Assembly: GCA_026398285.1 (NCBI GenBank)
Contig: JAPLTI010000341.1
Span: 1 to 8,102, forward strand
DNA length: 8,102 bases
Reading direction: 5' to 3'
Origin: Verrucomicrobiota bacterium
GTDB taxonomy: Bacteria; Verrucomicrobiota; Verrucomicrobiia; Chthoniobacterales; Terrimicrobiaceae
In this document: positions 1 through 5,808 of the stretch, piece after piece
Layout of the letters: each line of letters opens with the position of its first letter
How positions within the stretch are numbered: the stretch's first letter is position 1
Position numbers and translations under genes: made by a program
The notes under the pieces: model-generated
Databases searched by the model: none
What the model saw: the letters and a program-made list of their open reading frames with translations, nothing else
What the model was told of the DNA's origin: nothing

Positions 1-64
1 CTGTGGTATCCGAAATGGTTGCTGGAGATTGAGTGGCGGAACTCGGGATTTTATCGACAGGCAT
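1..64 (-). CDS. N-terminus of a probable T3SS translocator (cut by window edge)
   Basis: On the minus strand an ATG at 64 opens a frame that runs to the window edge without a stop (21 codons, beginning MPVDKIPSSATQ and rich in Ser, Thr and Pro). It starts 8 nt after the stop of the LcrH/SycD-class chaperone gene, and the junction reads TAGGATTGCTTATG. This gives an AGGA-type ribosome site 6 nt before the start, the best Shine-Dalgarno match in the cluster. In many T3SS operons the SycD-class chaperone gene sits directly upstream of its hydrophobic translocator clients (lcrH-yopB-yopD). The polar, disordered-looking start fits a secreted protein with an N-terminal export signal. Identity as a translocator is inferred from position only, because no membrane segment lies within the window. 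Confidence 0.55.
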   Translation of the reverse strand, partial: MPVDKIPSSATQSPATISDTT

Positions 65-72
65 AAGCAATC

Positions 73-594
73 CTACGAAATTTTGGATTCGATGGCACCC
101 AGCAACACCTTGGCGCGCACGAGGAGTGCGGCGTGTTCGGGTTTGTCGGTGGCGGTGGCTATGATATACTCCGCAGCGCTTTTCGCCTCGGGATACTTCT
201 TCAGAGCAAGATTGCATTCCAAGGCATTGAAAACAGGAGAGGGATTGGCTGGATCGATCATCATGGCATTACCATAGAATTGGAGGGCCTGCTCGAATTC
301 GCCTTTCATCTGGTGGCAACCACCCAGGGCGATCCAGTTCCGGGCCTCGCCGCTGTCCAGAAGAGACAGTGGACGAAAAACATTCAGGGCCTGATCGTAA
401 GCTCCCGATTGATAGAGATGATATCCAGTGTTGTAAAGACCTTCGATTTGCTCTTCGCTCCAACCGCAAACTTCCCACATGGGTTTACCTTCAAAGAGGA
501 CGGCTTCGAGGGCTTTGGTGAGTAATTCCACAGCAGCCTCGTCTTCGGCTTCCGTGGTGGTGATGGTTTCCGTGTTTTGTGCTGTTGTCGTCAT
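73..594 (-). CDS. sycD: T3SS translocator chaperone, LcrH/SycD (SicA/CesD) family, TPR protein
   Basis: This 173-aa cytosolic chaperone is predicted to keep the hydrophobic T3SS translocators soluble before export. After a Thr/Glu-rich leader of about 20 residues comes the family hallmark: helix 24-45 followed by GLYNTGYHLYQSGAYDQAL at 52-70, close to the LcrH pattern LY-x-GY-x-LYQ-x-G-x-Y-x-A. Then follow VFRPLSLLD (72-80), ALGGCHQMKGEFEQAL (89-104), Y-x-NAMMIDP (107-115) and a third repeat with ALECNL (124-129). This makes about three TPR units at 52-85, 86-119 and 120-152. The length is normal for the family (150-180 aa). The gene starts 20 nt after the stop of the 240-aa tip candidate and ends 8 nt before the next gene, so co-transcription is likely. 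No Shine-Dalgarno sequence precedes the start. The family assignment is strong; the exact clients are inferred. Confidence 0.92.
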   Translation of the reverse strand: MTTTAQNTETITTTEAEDEAAVELLTKALEAVLFEGKPMWEVCGWSEEQIEGLYNTGYHLYQSGAYDQALNVFRPLSLLDSGEARNWIALGGCHQMKGEFEQALQFYGNAMMIDPANPSPVFNALECNLALKKYPEAKSAAEYIIATATDKPEHAALLVRAKVLLGAIESKIS

Positions 595-614
595 GGATTA
601 ATGGTTTTTTAGGA

Positions 615-1337
615 TTAGGCAGAAATACTGTTGCTTATTTGTTTAAGTGAATTGAAAAGATCGGTAAAAAGTTGTTGTAATGTATTGACTGAAGTAGTCA
701 GTTGAGAAAGAGCAAAGTTCGATTGCGTCGTGGCTTGCGTGAGCTTGTTGGAGTTGGTGGACATGTAGTTATTCACAGTCGTCTGATTTCTCGAACGGAT
801 ATTATCGTCGCTTCCTGTGCTATCTTTAAGTGCTAAACCATCTCCAGCTATTCCCTCGTAATCTTGCAAAAAAGTTCTCCCAGAAAGTGTTGATTCTCCC
901 AATTTCATATTTGATTTAATCAACTCTCCATTGGCGTCTCGAGCCATCACCCAATCTCCTTTAGCATCCTGCACATACTTGTTGCCAGATATTGCCTCTT
1001 TCCAAATAGCTTCTTGCTGCGCGGCAGGCATCTTACTACTCATAGTGATTGGCTTACCATCTTGAGTTGGAACTTGAACAGTGACACCTTGTTTCAAATT
1101 GGAATCTTTTTCGCTCAATTCCAAAGTTTTTTGAAGATTTTTGTTCCGAGCTTGCCACATCTGGGCTTCCGCATTGAGGTCCATGTTATCTTCCGCCCAC
1201 CGGGTGGTGACAGCATCGACTTTCTTTTGCAGCACCGAGGCATCAAACTCGATGTTCGCCAGACTTGAGGTATCAACGGTGAACCCGGTTCTCGTTGCAG
1301 GAGTTGAGGGTGTGGTTACTGGTGCAATTTCTGGCAT
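615..1337 (-). CDS. Candidate T3SS needle-tip or filament protein with needle-like ends
   Basis: This 240-aa, mostly hydrophilic protein has no signal peptide or membrane segment. Residues 18-32 read GFTVDTSSLANIEFD, which matches the neighbouring needle subunit (GFTVDAKSLSVINMD, its residues 5-19): GFTVD-x2-SL-x2-I-x2-D. The last 36 residues (about 205-240, with QSNFALSQLTTSVNTL and ending SLKQISNSISA) are an amphipathic helix resembling the needle C-terminus (NAQIAMAQFTQVLTTL). The roughly 150 residues between have a helix-rich first part (33-76) and a polar middle (80-180). Known tip and filament proteins (LcrV, IpaD, EspA families) have a needle-like coiled coil interrupted by a variable domain, and the gene lies directly upstream of the translocator chaperone, where tip genes are common. 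A tip or sheath-filament role (SctA-like) is therefore inferred. A secreted effector or regulator remains possible. The preceding gap is 192 nt, the longest in the cluster, and the start is preceded by an A/T-rich stretch without Shine-Dalgarno. Confidence 0.6.
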   Translation of the reverse strand: MPEIAPVTTPSTPATRTGFTVDTSSLANIEFDASVLQKKVDAVTTRWAEDNMDLNAEAQMWQARNKNLQKTLELSEKDSNLKQGVTVQVPTQDGKPITMSSKMPAAQQEAIWKEAISGNKYVQDAKGDWVMARDANGELIKSNMKLGESTLSGRTFLQDYEGIAGDGLALKDSTGSDDNIRSRNQTTVNNYMSTNSNKLTQATTQSNFALSQLTTSVNTLQQLFTDLFNSLKQISNSISA

Positions 1338-1529
1338 AGTTTTTAAATTTCAGTGGGGTTCGCCAAGGGGGAATGGGCGTCTGGCCGGTGTAGACACTGG
1401 TTTCCCTCTGCCGCAAGGTCATCTTTTCCACTCTCTGCCCAATTTTTTATGGATAATAACGATGAATTATGAACACCAAGTCTTTGGCATGTGCGTTTTG
1501 GAAAACAGGAAATCATGGCAAAATTTGCA

Positions 1530-1847
1530 TCAGACTCTCGCGAGCCTTCGCAGTTTGATAGGGGAGGAGGCGACTGGACCGTCTTTATTCCTCTCGTCAC
1601 GCTGCTTGATTAAAAAATCGCGGAACTGATAGAGTTCGCGGATTTTTCGTGAGAAATCATTGGCCTTGGCATCAGTCTCAGGGGTTTTTTCCATGTTCTC
1701 AAAGAGGAGAGACATGGCACTTTCAAAAGTGTGATTATTGGAGGACAGAAAATCTTCCAAAGACTTCAACTGCGCTAAAAAGGAATCTTGATTCGCATGG
1801 CTGAGCCGGGTCAAGGAAGTATCGGACGATGAGTGTGCGGAATTCAT
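1530..1847 (-). CDS. Small helical T3SS-cluster protein of unknown function (105 aa)
   Basis: I do not recognise this protein. It begins with a Ser/Thr-rich segment (residues 1-18) and continues as a charged, predicted all-helical core (about 19-88, containing FLAQLKSLEDFLSS and FSRKIRELYQFRDFLIKQR). It ends in a basic tail (IKLRRLARV). There is no signal peptide or membrane helix. It begins 20 nt after the sctI stop and precedes the 192-nt gap before the tip candidate, so it is probably the last gene of the needle and rod segment. Its size and helical, charged nature would suit a small export chaperone or a secreted structural regulator. In Yersinia the gene after yscI is the lipoprotein yscJ, and this protein has no lipobox, so it is not SctJ. 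Coding support comes from its fit between co-directional genes; homology is not evident. Confidence 0.7.
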   Translation of the reverse strand: MNSAHSSSDTSLTRLSHANQDSFLAQLKSLEDFLSSNNHTFESAMSLLFENMEKTPETDAKANDFSRKIRELYQFRDFLIKQRDERNKDGPVASSPIKLRRLARV

Positions 1848-1867
1848 AAGGTTTTAAGGGCATGTTG

Positions 1868-2332
1868 TTAGACCTGCGAATTGACGAGCGTATTGAAACC
1901 CTGCACCGATGTTCCAATGAGTTTACCGGTCAACTGCCATCCCAACTGGATTTGGCTGGCCATCATTTGAACCGTGAAGAGTTCCATCGGGCTTGGCACC
2001 GAGTTGGGCAAAGAAGGAAAAAGTTGGTCGAGAGCACTGAAAGTGCCCCGGGAATAGTGAAAATCACCCGGGATGCGGAGCAACGGGGCCATATCCTCAT
2101 CCAAGGCTCCCGTCGGCTGGGCAGAAGAGCCAAAGATGCTACCCAAGCCGCCAACGGGGCTTCCTGAATGAGTGGCATCTGCACCATCGATACCCATCAT
2201 GGCATTGAAGGCGGTCACGCTGGCAGGCGGCGGGTTGGTCGCAGAGCCAACGCCCGTATTGGCCGAAGCGGCAAGGAATCCTTGCAAAGGATCGGGCGGT
2301 AGTTGCGGAACAACAGAAGCTATTGTAGCCAT
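1868..2332 (-). CDS. sctI: T3SS inner rod protein, YscI/HrpB (EscI) family
   Basis: This 154-aa protein is predicted to form the inner rod that links the inner-membrane export apparatus to the needle base. The N-terminal 80 residues are Ala/Pro/Gly-rich and low in complexity. The C-terminal about 40 residues (114-154) show the conserved YscI/HrpB arrangement: a Pro-anchored start (SPMELFTVQMM), then ASQIQLGWQLTGKLIG, then TSVQGFNTLVNSQ. This matches the family pattern in which a helix with L-x-x-Q is followed by a polymerisation helix carrying K-x-x-x-x-x-VQG-x-x-TL-x-x-x-Q. The length is near the family range of 110-150 aa. Only 3 nt separate its ATG from the TAA of the 181-aa gene upstream, so translation is probably coupled. 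Its position after needle and chaperone genes matches the Yersinia yscF-G-H-I order. The main uncertainty is how far the divergent N-terminus is conserved. Confidence 0.78.
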   Translation of the reverse strand: MATIASVVPQLPPDPLQGFLAASANTGVGSATNPPPASVTAFNAMMGIDGADATHSGSPVGGLGSIFGSSAQPTGALDEDMAPLLRIPGDFHYSRGTFSALDQLFPSLPNSVPSPMELFTVQMMASQIQLGWQLTGKLIGTSVQGFNTLVNSQV

Positions 2333-2335
2333 AGG

Positions 2336-2881
2336 TTAAGCATTTTTGAGATCGTCTTCCAACCGGTTGAGCATTCGAAGGCCATCTTGGACCACTTGGC
2401 TTGTATAGAAGTAATAGGTTAGCGCAAGCTCCCTCTCACTTCCATTCTGACCAGCCCAACCAACTTTCAATGCCTGAAATTCGGTAGCCGTGAGTTCTTT
2501 TTTTAGAGTTGCTAACAAATCATTGATTGCTGCTTTGGTATCTTTGTCCAAGCTATTAAAAACCTTATCAACCTGTTGAGAAGAGGACGTTCCCGTTGTA
2601 GAATTTTCGTCTGCCTTCTGAGTGTTAGTCGTTGGACTGCTTGGCAGAAATTCATACCACTTTCCAGCGGTTTGCTGCGTAGCTGCCGACTCAGCGGGAC
2701 TACTCGTTGCCATCAGCTTACTGAAGGCTACTTCTCTTTCTGAGATAGATTGAATGGCGGATGCGCCAGAAGTTACCTCTTCTGCCCGAGATAGCGTATC
2801 CAATCGTGCAGGCATCGAAGACTGAAGCGGATCAACAGGTTTCAAATCCACCGAATGGATCGGCTGCACAGCAGAAGTCAT
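2336..2881 (-). CDS. T3SS-cluster protein of unknown function in the YscH/YopR position (181 aa)
   Basis: I recognise no family. The N-terminal half (1-105) is rich in Ser, Thr, Ala and Gln and looks disordered, like many type III substrates. The C-terminal 75 residues form a predicted helical domain (VDKVFNSLDKDTKAAINDLLATLKKEL from about 104, then ELALTYYFYTSQVV and a final helix ending RLEDDLKNA). There is no membrane segment. It lies between the YscG-like gene and sctI, which is the place of yscH (yopR) in Yersinia and of an uncharacterised gene after cdsG in Chlamydia. A secreted early substrate or assembly regulator is therefore a positional guess, not a homology call. The stop is 3 nt before the sctI start. 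The 102 nt upstream hold a 33-codon ORF that overlaps its start by 4 nt (ATGA). Confidence 0.75.
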   Translation of the reverse strand: MTSAVQPIHSVDLKPVDPLQSSMPARLDTLSRAEEVTSGASAIQSISEREVAFSKLMATSSPAESAATQQTAGKWYEFLPSSPTTNTQKADENSTTGTSSSQQVDKVFNSLDKDTKAAINDLLATLKKELTATEFQALKVGWAGQNGSERELALTYYFYTSQVVQDGLRMLNRLEDDLKNA

Positions 2882-2979
2882 ACTCTGGCTGCTGGGTGAA
2901 ACCCGTTGAAAAGTTGTAACTTAATGGGCTTCCTTGGCAGACTGACTGATACAGTTCTGGGAGGGATGCACAAATTCAT
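2878..2979 (-). CDS. Possible 33-aa leader or coupling ORF
   Basis: The 102-nt gap between the YscG-like gene and the 181-aa gene contains an ATG-started frame (MNLCIPPRTVSV..., ending FHPAARV). It begins 4 nt after the upstream TAG, has an AGGA only 2-3 nt before its ATG, and ends in TGA overlapping the next ATG as ATGA. The near-perfect fit into the gap suggests translational coupling. However, the composition is not clearly protein-like, the ribosome-site spacing is short, and a 34-codon frame can occur by chance. Treat as tentative. Confidence 0.22.
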   Translation of the reverse strand: MNLCIPPRTVSVSLPRKPIKLQLFNGFHPAARV

Positions 2980-2983
2980 TTTC

Positions 2984-3394
2984 CTATAAAGAAACAACCT
3001 TCAAATCCTCGATCGTGCTCTGCATCTCGTTGTTTCCCTGCACCGCTTTGGCGGCGGCCGCTTCAAAACCGGAGTTGTTGTTATCCAACTTGCAATTCAT
3101 AGCCAGAAGAACATTCGCCGAAGGGGCCAACGCACTATTAGACTGCACGATGTCATCATTGAAATACCTCGCCGCAGTGTCAAAATCCGAGACGCACATA
3201 TAGGACATTCCCAGCCCGAGCTTGGCATACGCTTGATCCGGTTCGGCTTTCTCCAGAGCCCCAAACAGCGCAGCAGCGTGAGTGCCGAGAAGGTTGTTCA
3301 AGGCCGTTGTGCCAAGCTGGAAAAAAATCTGCCTCGCCTCCTTGGTGAGAGGCAGTGCTGGCGGCAAATTTTCAGAACTATGGGAATGAAACAT
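2984..3394 (-). CDS. sctG: T3SS needle co-chaperone, YscG/CdsG (SctG)-like TPR protein
   Basis: This is a 136-aa all-helical protein. Residues 18-118 make about three TPR-like helical hairpins: KEARQIFFQLGTTALNN (18-34), the AALFGALEKAEPDQAYAKLGLGMSYM stretch (41-66), and FDTAARYFNDDIV (71-83) followed by SANVLLAMNCKLDN (92-105). The pairing of A-x-x-x-x-x-LE-x-A-P with a following LG-x-x-Y resembles YscG and HrpB1-type proteins. In Yersinia, YscE and YscG form a heterodimer that binds the needle subunit in the cytosol; CdsE and CdsG have been proposed to do this in Chlamydia. The gene follows the two needle genes by 32 nt, just as yscG and cdsG follow yscF and cdsF. A weak AAGA lies before the ATG. 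The TPR-like fold is well supported; the needle-chaperone role rests on context and general similarity. Confidence 0.7.
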   Translation of the reverse strand: MFHSHSSENLPPALPLTKEARQIFFQLGTTALNNLLGTHAAALFGALEKAEPDQAYAKLGLGMSYMCVSDFDTAARYFNDDIVQSNSALAPSANVLLAMNCKLDNNNSGFEAAAAKAVQGNNEMQSTIEDLKVVSL

Positions 3395-3426
3395 AAATCT
3401 TATTTTGCTGATGCGTAACTTCGGGT

Positions 3427-3687
3427 TCAGGCCTGACCGATCGCTTGCGTGATTTGCTTGGAAATCGTGGTTAGCGAAGTAATGGACTGGGAGACCGTCG
3501 AGAGCAGGAGCGTATATTGGCTCATTTGCAGTTGAATATTCAAAACGCCAGCTGGGTCGCCGGCCGAAACATTATTGATGCTCTCCTGCAGGGAAGTCGA
3601 AGCAGAGCGTATCGAAGACAAAAATGTCGTTGCTACATCTTGGATCGAGTATCCAGGCGCCGGAATGCTTGCAAATGAGACTGTCAT
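3427..3687 (-). CDS. sctF2: Second needle-type protein (SctF paralogue)
   Basis: This 86-aa protein has the two-helix plan of T3SS needle subunits: an N-terminal helix (about 13-40), a turn with GDPAG (43-47), and a C-terminal helix with the needle-like spacing IQLQMSQYTLLLSTVSQSI (51-69) ending KQITQAIGQA. It aligns without gaps at the turn and C-terminus with the 90-aa needle protein encoded 12 nt upstream (GNPATIVNAQ-x-x-MAQFTQVL against GDPAGVLNIQ-x-x-MSQYTLLL). Overall identity is low, so this is an old duplication. It lacks the GFTVD-type N-terminus and has a Pro-containing start (SIPAPGY) instead. It could be a minor needle component, an alternative needle, or a second rod-like subunit, since rods and needles share this fold. 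SctI is encoded separately downstream. No Shine-Dalgarno sequence is visible. Confidence 0.75.
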   Translation of the reverse strand: MTVSFASIPAPGYSIQDVATTFLSSIRSASTSLQESINNVSAGDPAGVLNIQLQMSQYTLLLSTVSQSITSLTTISKQITQAIGQA

Positions 3688-3699
3688 GACAGGTAAAAA

Positions 3700-3972
3700 C
3701 TAGCTCGAGATGTTGCGATTGATTGTGGAAGTCACATCCTGAAGGGCCTTCAGTGATTGAGTAAGAGTTGTGAGAACTTGAGTGAATTGTGCCATGGCGA
3801 TTTGCGCATTTACAATGGTTGCAGGGTTTCCTGACTTCATCTTAGTCTGTGCGTCTTGCATGGCAGTGTTTGCGTCAGTGAGTGCAGATGACATGTTATC
3901 AAGTGTCTTCTGGAAGTCCATGTTGATTACTGAGAGAGACTTTGCGTCTACGGTGAAGCCTACTGATGCCAT
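3700..3972 (-). CDS. sctF: T3SS needle subunit, SctF/YscF/CdsF-like
   Basis: This 90-aa protein fits the size (80-90 aa) and helix-turn-helix architecture of T3SS needle proteins. Its N-terminal helix spans about 11-46, the turn contains GNPAT (48-52, the position of the PxNP/NPA turn of YscF), and the C-terminal helix (53-88) carries the spaced aliphatic, Gln and Ser/Thr pattern ending TSTINRNISS. Subunits polymerise helically into the extracellular needle after export. The N-terminus (MASVGFTVDAKSLSVINMD) contains a motif repeated in the 240-aa protein of this cluster. The gene lies 57 nt after the CdsE-position gene and 12 nt before the second needle gene, as in cdsD-E-F-G. The start follows an A/T-only stretch (aaaataaaaaatt) rather than a Shine-Dalgarno site, although the needle subunit is normally made in large amounts. 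Confidence 0.85.
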   Translation of the reverse strand: MASVGFTVDAKSLSVINMDFQKTLDNMSSALTDANTAMQDAQTKMKSGNPATIVNAQIAMAQFTQVLTTLTQSLKALQDVTSTINRNISS

Positions 3973-4029
3973 AATTTTTTATTTTCTATTGGGTGTTTAG
4001 GTTTTTGCGGGTTGAAATTACTGTAAAAA

Positions 4030-4278
4030 TCAAAGAGCGGAGAGATCGACAGGCTTCAAGACAATTTGGAGGATTTCCTTGCTCGTCTCGACGGCACTAG
4101 AGAGAGCATTGAGGCTTGTGCAGTCTATTGTAGAAGGATTCCTCAAATCCGCTTGGATACGGTTTTCGAGATTATCAAGAAAATCAAAAATCTCTTGTCT
4201 GCGGGAGTCACCGTCTGGACCTGAAAGTTGAGCTCCAAGCTCGGTCCATTGGGCAAGATTAGATGTATCGGATATCAC
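4030..4278 (-). CDS. Small protein in the YscE/CdsE needle-chaperone position
   Basis: This 82-aa protein starts at GTG (no in-frame ATG or TTG is available near the start) and is helical and acidic. Helix 1 spans about 8-44 (QEIFDFLDNLENRIQADLRN) and helix 2 about 51-75 (LNALSSAVETSKEILQIVL), forming a probable helical hairpin like YscE, EscE and CdsE (65-85 aa). It lies between sctD and sctF, exactly where cdsE lies in Chlamydia, and a YscG-like gene follows the needle genes. This makes an E/G heterodimeric chaperone for the needle subunit likely. Sequence identity is too weak to call by eye, so the function is a contextual inference. It is separated from sctD by 63 nt with no visible terminator. 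Confidence 0.65.
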   Translation of the reverse strand: MISDTSNLAQWTELGAQLSGPDGDSRRQEIFDFLDNLENRIQADLRNPSTIDCTSLNALSSAVETSKEILQIVLKPVDLSAL

Positions 4279-4341
4279 GCGAAGATTTGATGAGGGGTTT
4301 GAGAGATGGAGTCAAACAAAAAAATGTGGCGATGAAAAGCT

Positions 4342-5748
4342 TCACGGCTTTTCGAGAGCTTCGTCCATATTTAGAGGAAGACTGCGCGTGCCTTCCGGGC
4401 CTTTCAAAGTAATATCGGACTCGCTGATATTTGTGAGCACGGAACCATCTTTCAGAATTGTTCCTTCGTAAATTCGCTGCCCATCGAGCAGAAGCACTGC
4501 GGGAATGGAACCGAGCGTGACGCCCACTATAGGCGAGTGAAAAGGATTCTTGGATACGACCACCGCTTTTCCTGATCCCACTTTGTCCGTGAATGTCAAG
4601 ATGCCTCCAAACTCCTCGCGCAGCTTGGTGCAGAGCTTGGCCCAGACTTCGGTCTGATTTTCTGGCATCGTGCCGGTGATGATGATCTCTCGGGGCAAGG
4701 GTTGGAAAGCAAGCGGGGACTTGATTCCGGCCTCGGCCAGCAGCGCGTTTGCCCGTTTTTCGATATCCGCCGCGAATGTAAGATTGTTAGTGTTTTCCTT
4801 AATGTAGGGGAGGTCTTTTTCTATTTGGTCTTGGACCTCTTTCCAATCCTGAGGAGTGGGCAAATAACCCTTCCAATAGGCTGTGCCGTCCTTCGCAAAA
4901 GTCACATCCAAGGCGAATCCCTTCATGGAGGCCATCATCTCGGCGGACTTTTCGATTTCCTCAAGGCTTACGATTTCCGTAAAAACGGGCACTGACGAGG
5001 CGTTGACGATCTGCTGGACCTGGTTGGCCTGGGCGCGCGTGCGCACAAAGATTCTCAGGAAGGCTTTTCCGCTCCGCTCGCCGCCTGTGACCGTCGCGCC
5101 GGAGACCTCGCGTTTGACCCGCTCGGCGACTTTGTCGGCAGCTTGGTTGTCGGCATCGGTTTTATACATATCGACCTGGAAAAAATCATTCGCGTTGCCG
5201 GAGCTTCTGGCGATGCTTTCCATGCCTCGCTTCTGATCAGCGTTGTAGAAAAAAAGCCCCAGAATAAGAACCAGTGTGAGCGAGGCGGCAACAGCGATTC
5301 CAATTTTAACGGGCTGCGAAAGGCCATGAGGAGCAACGGCGGCCTTGGCAGAAGCTGGAGCGGATGCACGCACCGATGAATCGACGGCCTCGACCTCCAT
5401 CGCCGCCGGAGCCGCGCCGCCAAGCGTGCGGAGTGTTGGAATAACAACAGCATCCCAGACCGCGGCTGCTTCACCGAACGCCATGTGGGTTGAGCCGATG
5501 GTGACAACCTGGCCGACCCTCACGGTGAAGGGACTTTTCTCGACCGGCTCACCATCAAGGTGAGCAGCCCCGCCTGTAAGCTCGATCTCAATCCCCTCGC
5601 CTGTCAGGCGCACCTTGCAGTGCTCGGGCTGGAGGAGCGGATCGCTCAAAATCAGGTCGCAATCCATGCCGGAGCCGATGGTAAGAGGATCCGGGCCAAT
5701 TTCGGCCTGGGCACCGGTATGAGGCGGATTGAGGATGCGAAGAATCAT
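4342..5748 (-). CDS. sctD: T3SS inner-membrane ring protein SctD (FHA domain, YscD/CdsD family)
   Basis: This 468-aa single-pass protein is predicted to form the outer part of the inner-membrane ring. Residues 1-98 are a forkhead-associated fold: PLTIGSG-x2-CDLILSDP (21-37), EHCKV (42-46), LDGEPVE (64-70) and the closing strand VVTIGSTHMAFG. The phosphothreonine-binding Arg of canonical FHA (GR) is Ser here and the later Asn is Asp, so phosphopeptide binding is doubtful, as in other SctD proteins. A Pro/Ala linker leads to one transmembrane helix (about 147-168). A periplasmic region of about 300 residues with BON/ring-building repeats follows, ending in IPAVLLLDGQRIYEG and LKDGSVLTNI, typical of SctD C-termini. 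I chose the ATG at 5748 because FHA homology begins there (MILRILNPP). The frame stays open upstream to an ATG at 5862, but those 38 codons read into the tandem repeat. No Shine-Dalgarno sequence is visible. It is the first gene of the minus-strand cluster. Confidence 0.88.
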   Translation of the reverse strand: MILRILNPPHTGAQAEIGPDPLTIGSGMDCDLILSDPLLQPEHCKVRLTGEGIEIELTGGAAHLDGEPVEKSPFTVRVGQVVTIGSTHMAFGEAAAVWDAVVIPTLRTLGGAAPAAMEVEAVDSSVRASAPASAKAAVAPHGLSQPVKIGIAVAASLTLVLILGLFFYNADQKRGMESIARSSGNANDFFQVDMYKTDADNQAADKVAERVKREVSGATVTGGERSGKAFLRIFVRTRAQANQVQQIVNASSVPVFTEIVSLEEIEKSAEMMASMKGFALDVTFAKDGTAYWKGYLPTPQDWKEVQDQIEKDLPYIKENTNNLTFAADIEKRANALLAEAGIKSPLAFQPLPREIIITGTMPENQTEVWAKLCTKLREEFGGILTFTDKVGSGKAVVVSKNPFHSPIVGVTLGSIPAVLLLDGQRIYEGTILKDGSVLTNISESDITLKGPEGTRSLPLNMDEALEKP

Positions 5749-5808
5749 GGAGACCAGTGCATTTAATACCGCCCCCGACCGCTGGCAAGCCCGGGCATGG
5801 TGCAAATC

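Noticed and set aside
1141..1629. 162-aa plus-strand ORF
   Set aside because: It is antisense to the tip candidate and the 105-aa gene and spans the intergenic gap; no ribosome site or protein-like pattern.
5055..5507. 150-aa minus-strand ORF in another frame within sctD
   Set aside because: Arg/Ser/Pro-rich shadow frame fully inside the well-supported SctD coding region.
5749..5790. Possible sctD promoter on the minus strand (TTGCCA at the complement of 5783-5788, TATTAA at the complement of 5763-5768)
   Set aside because: The spacer is only 14 bp and GC-rich, and the -10 would leave almost no leader; too weak to annotate.
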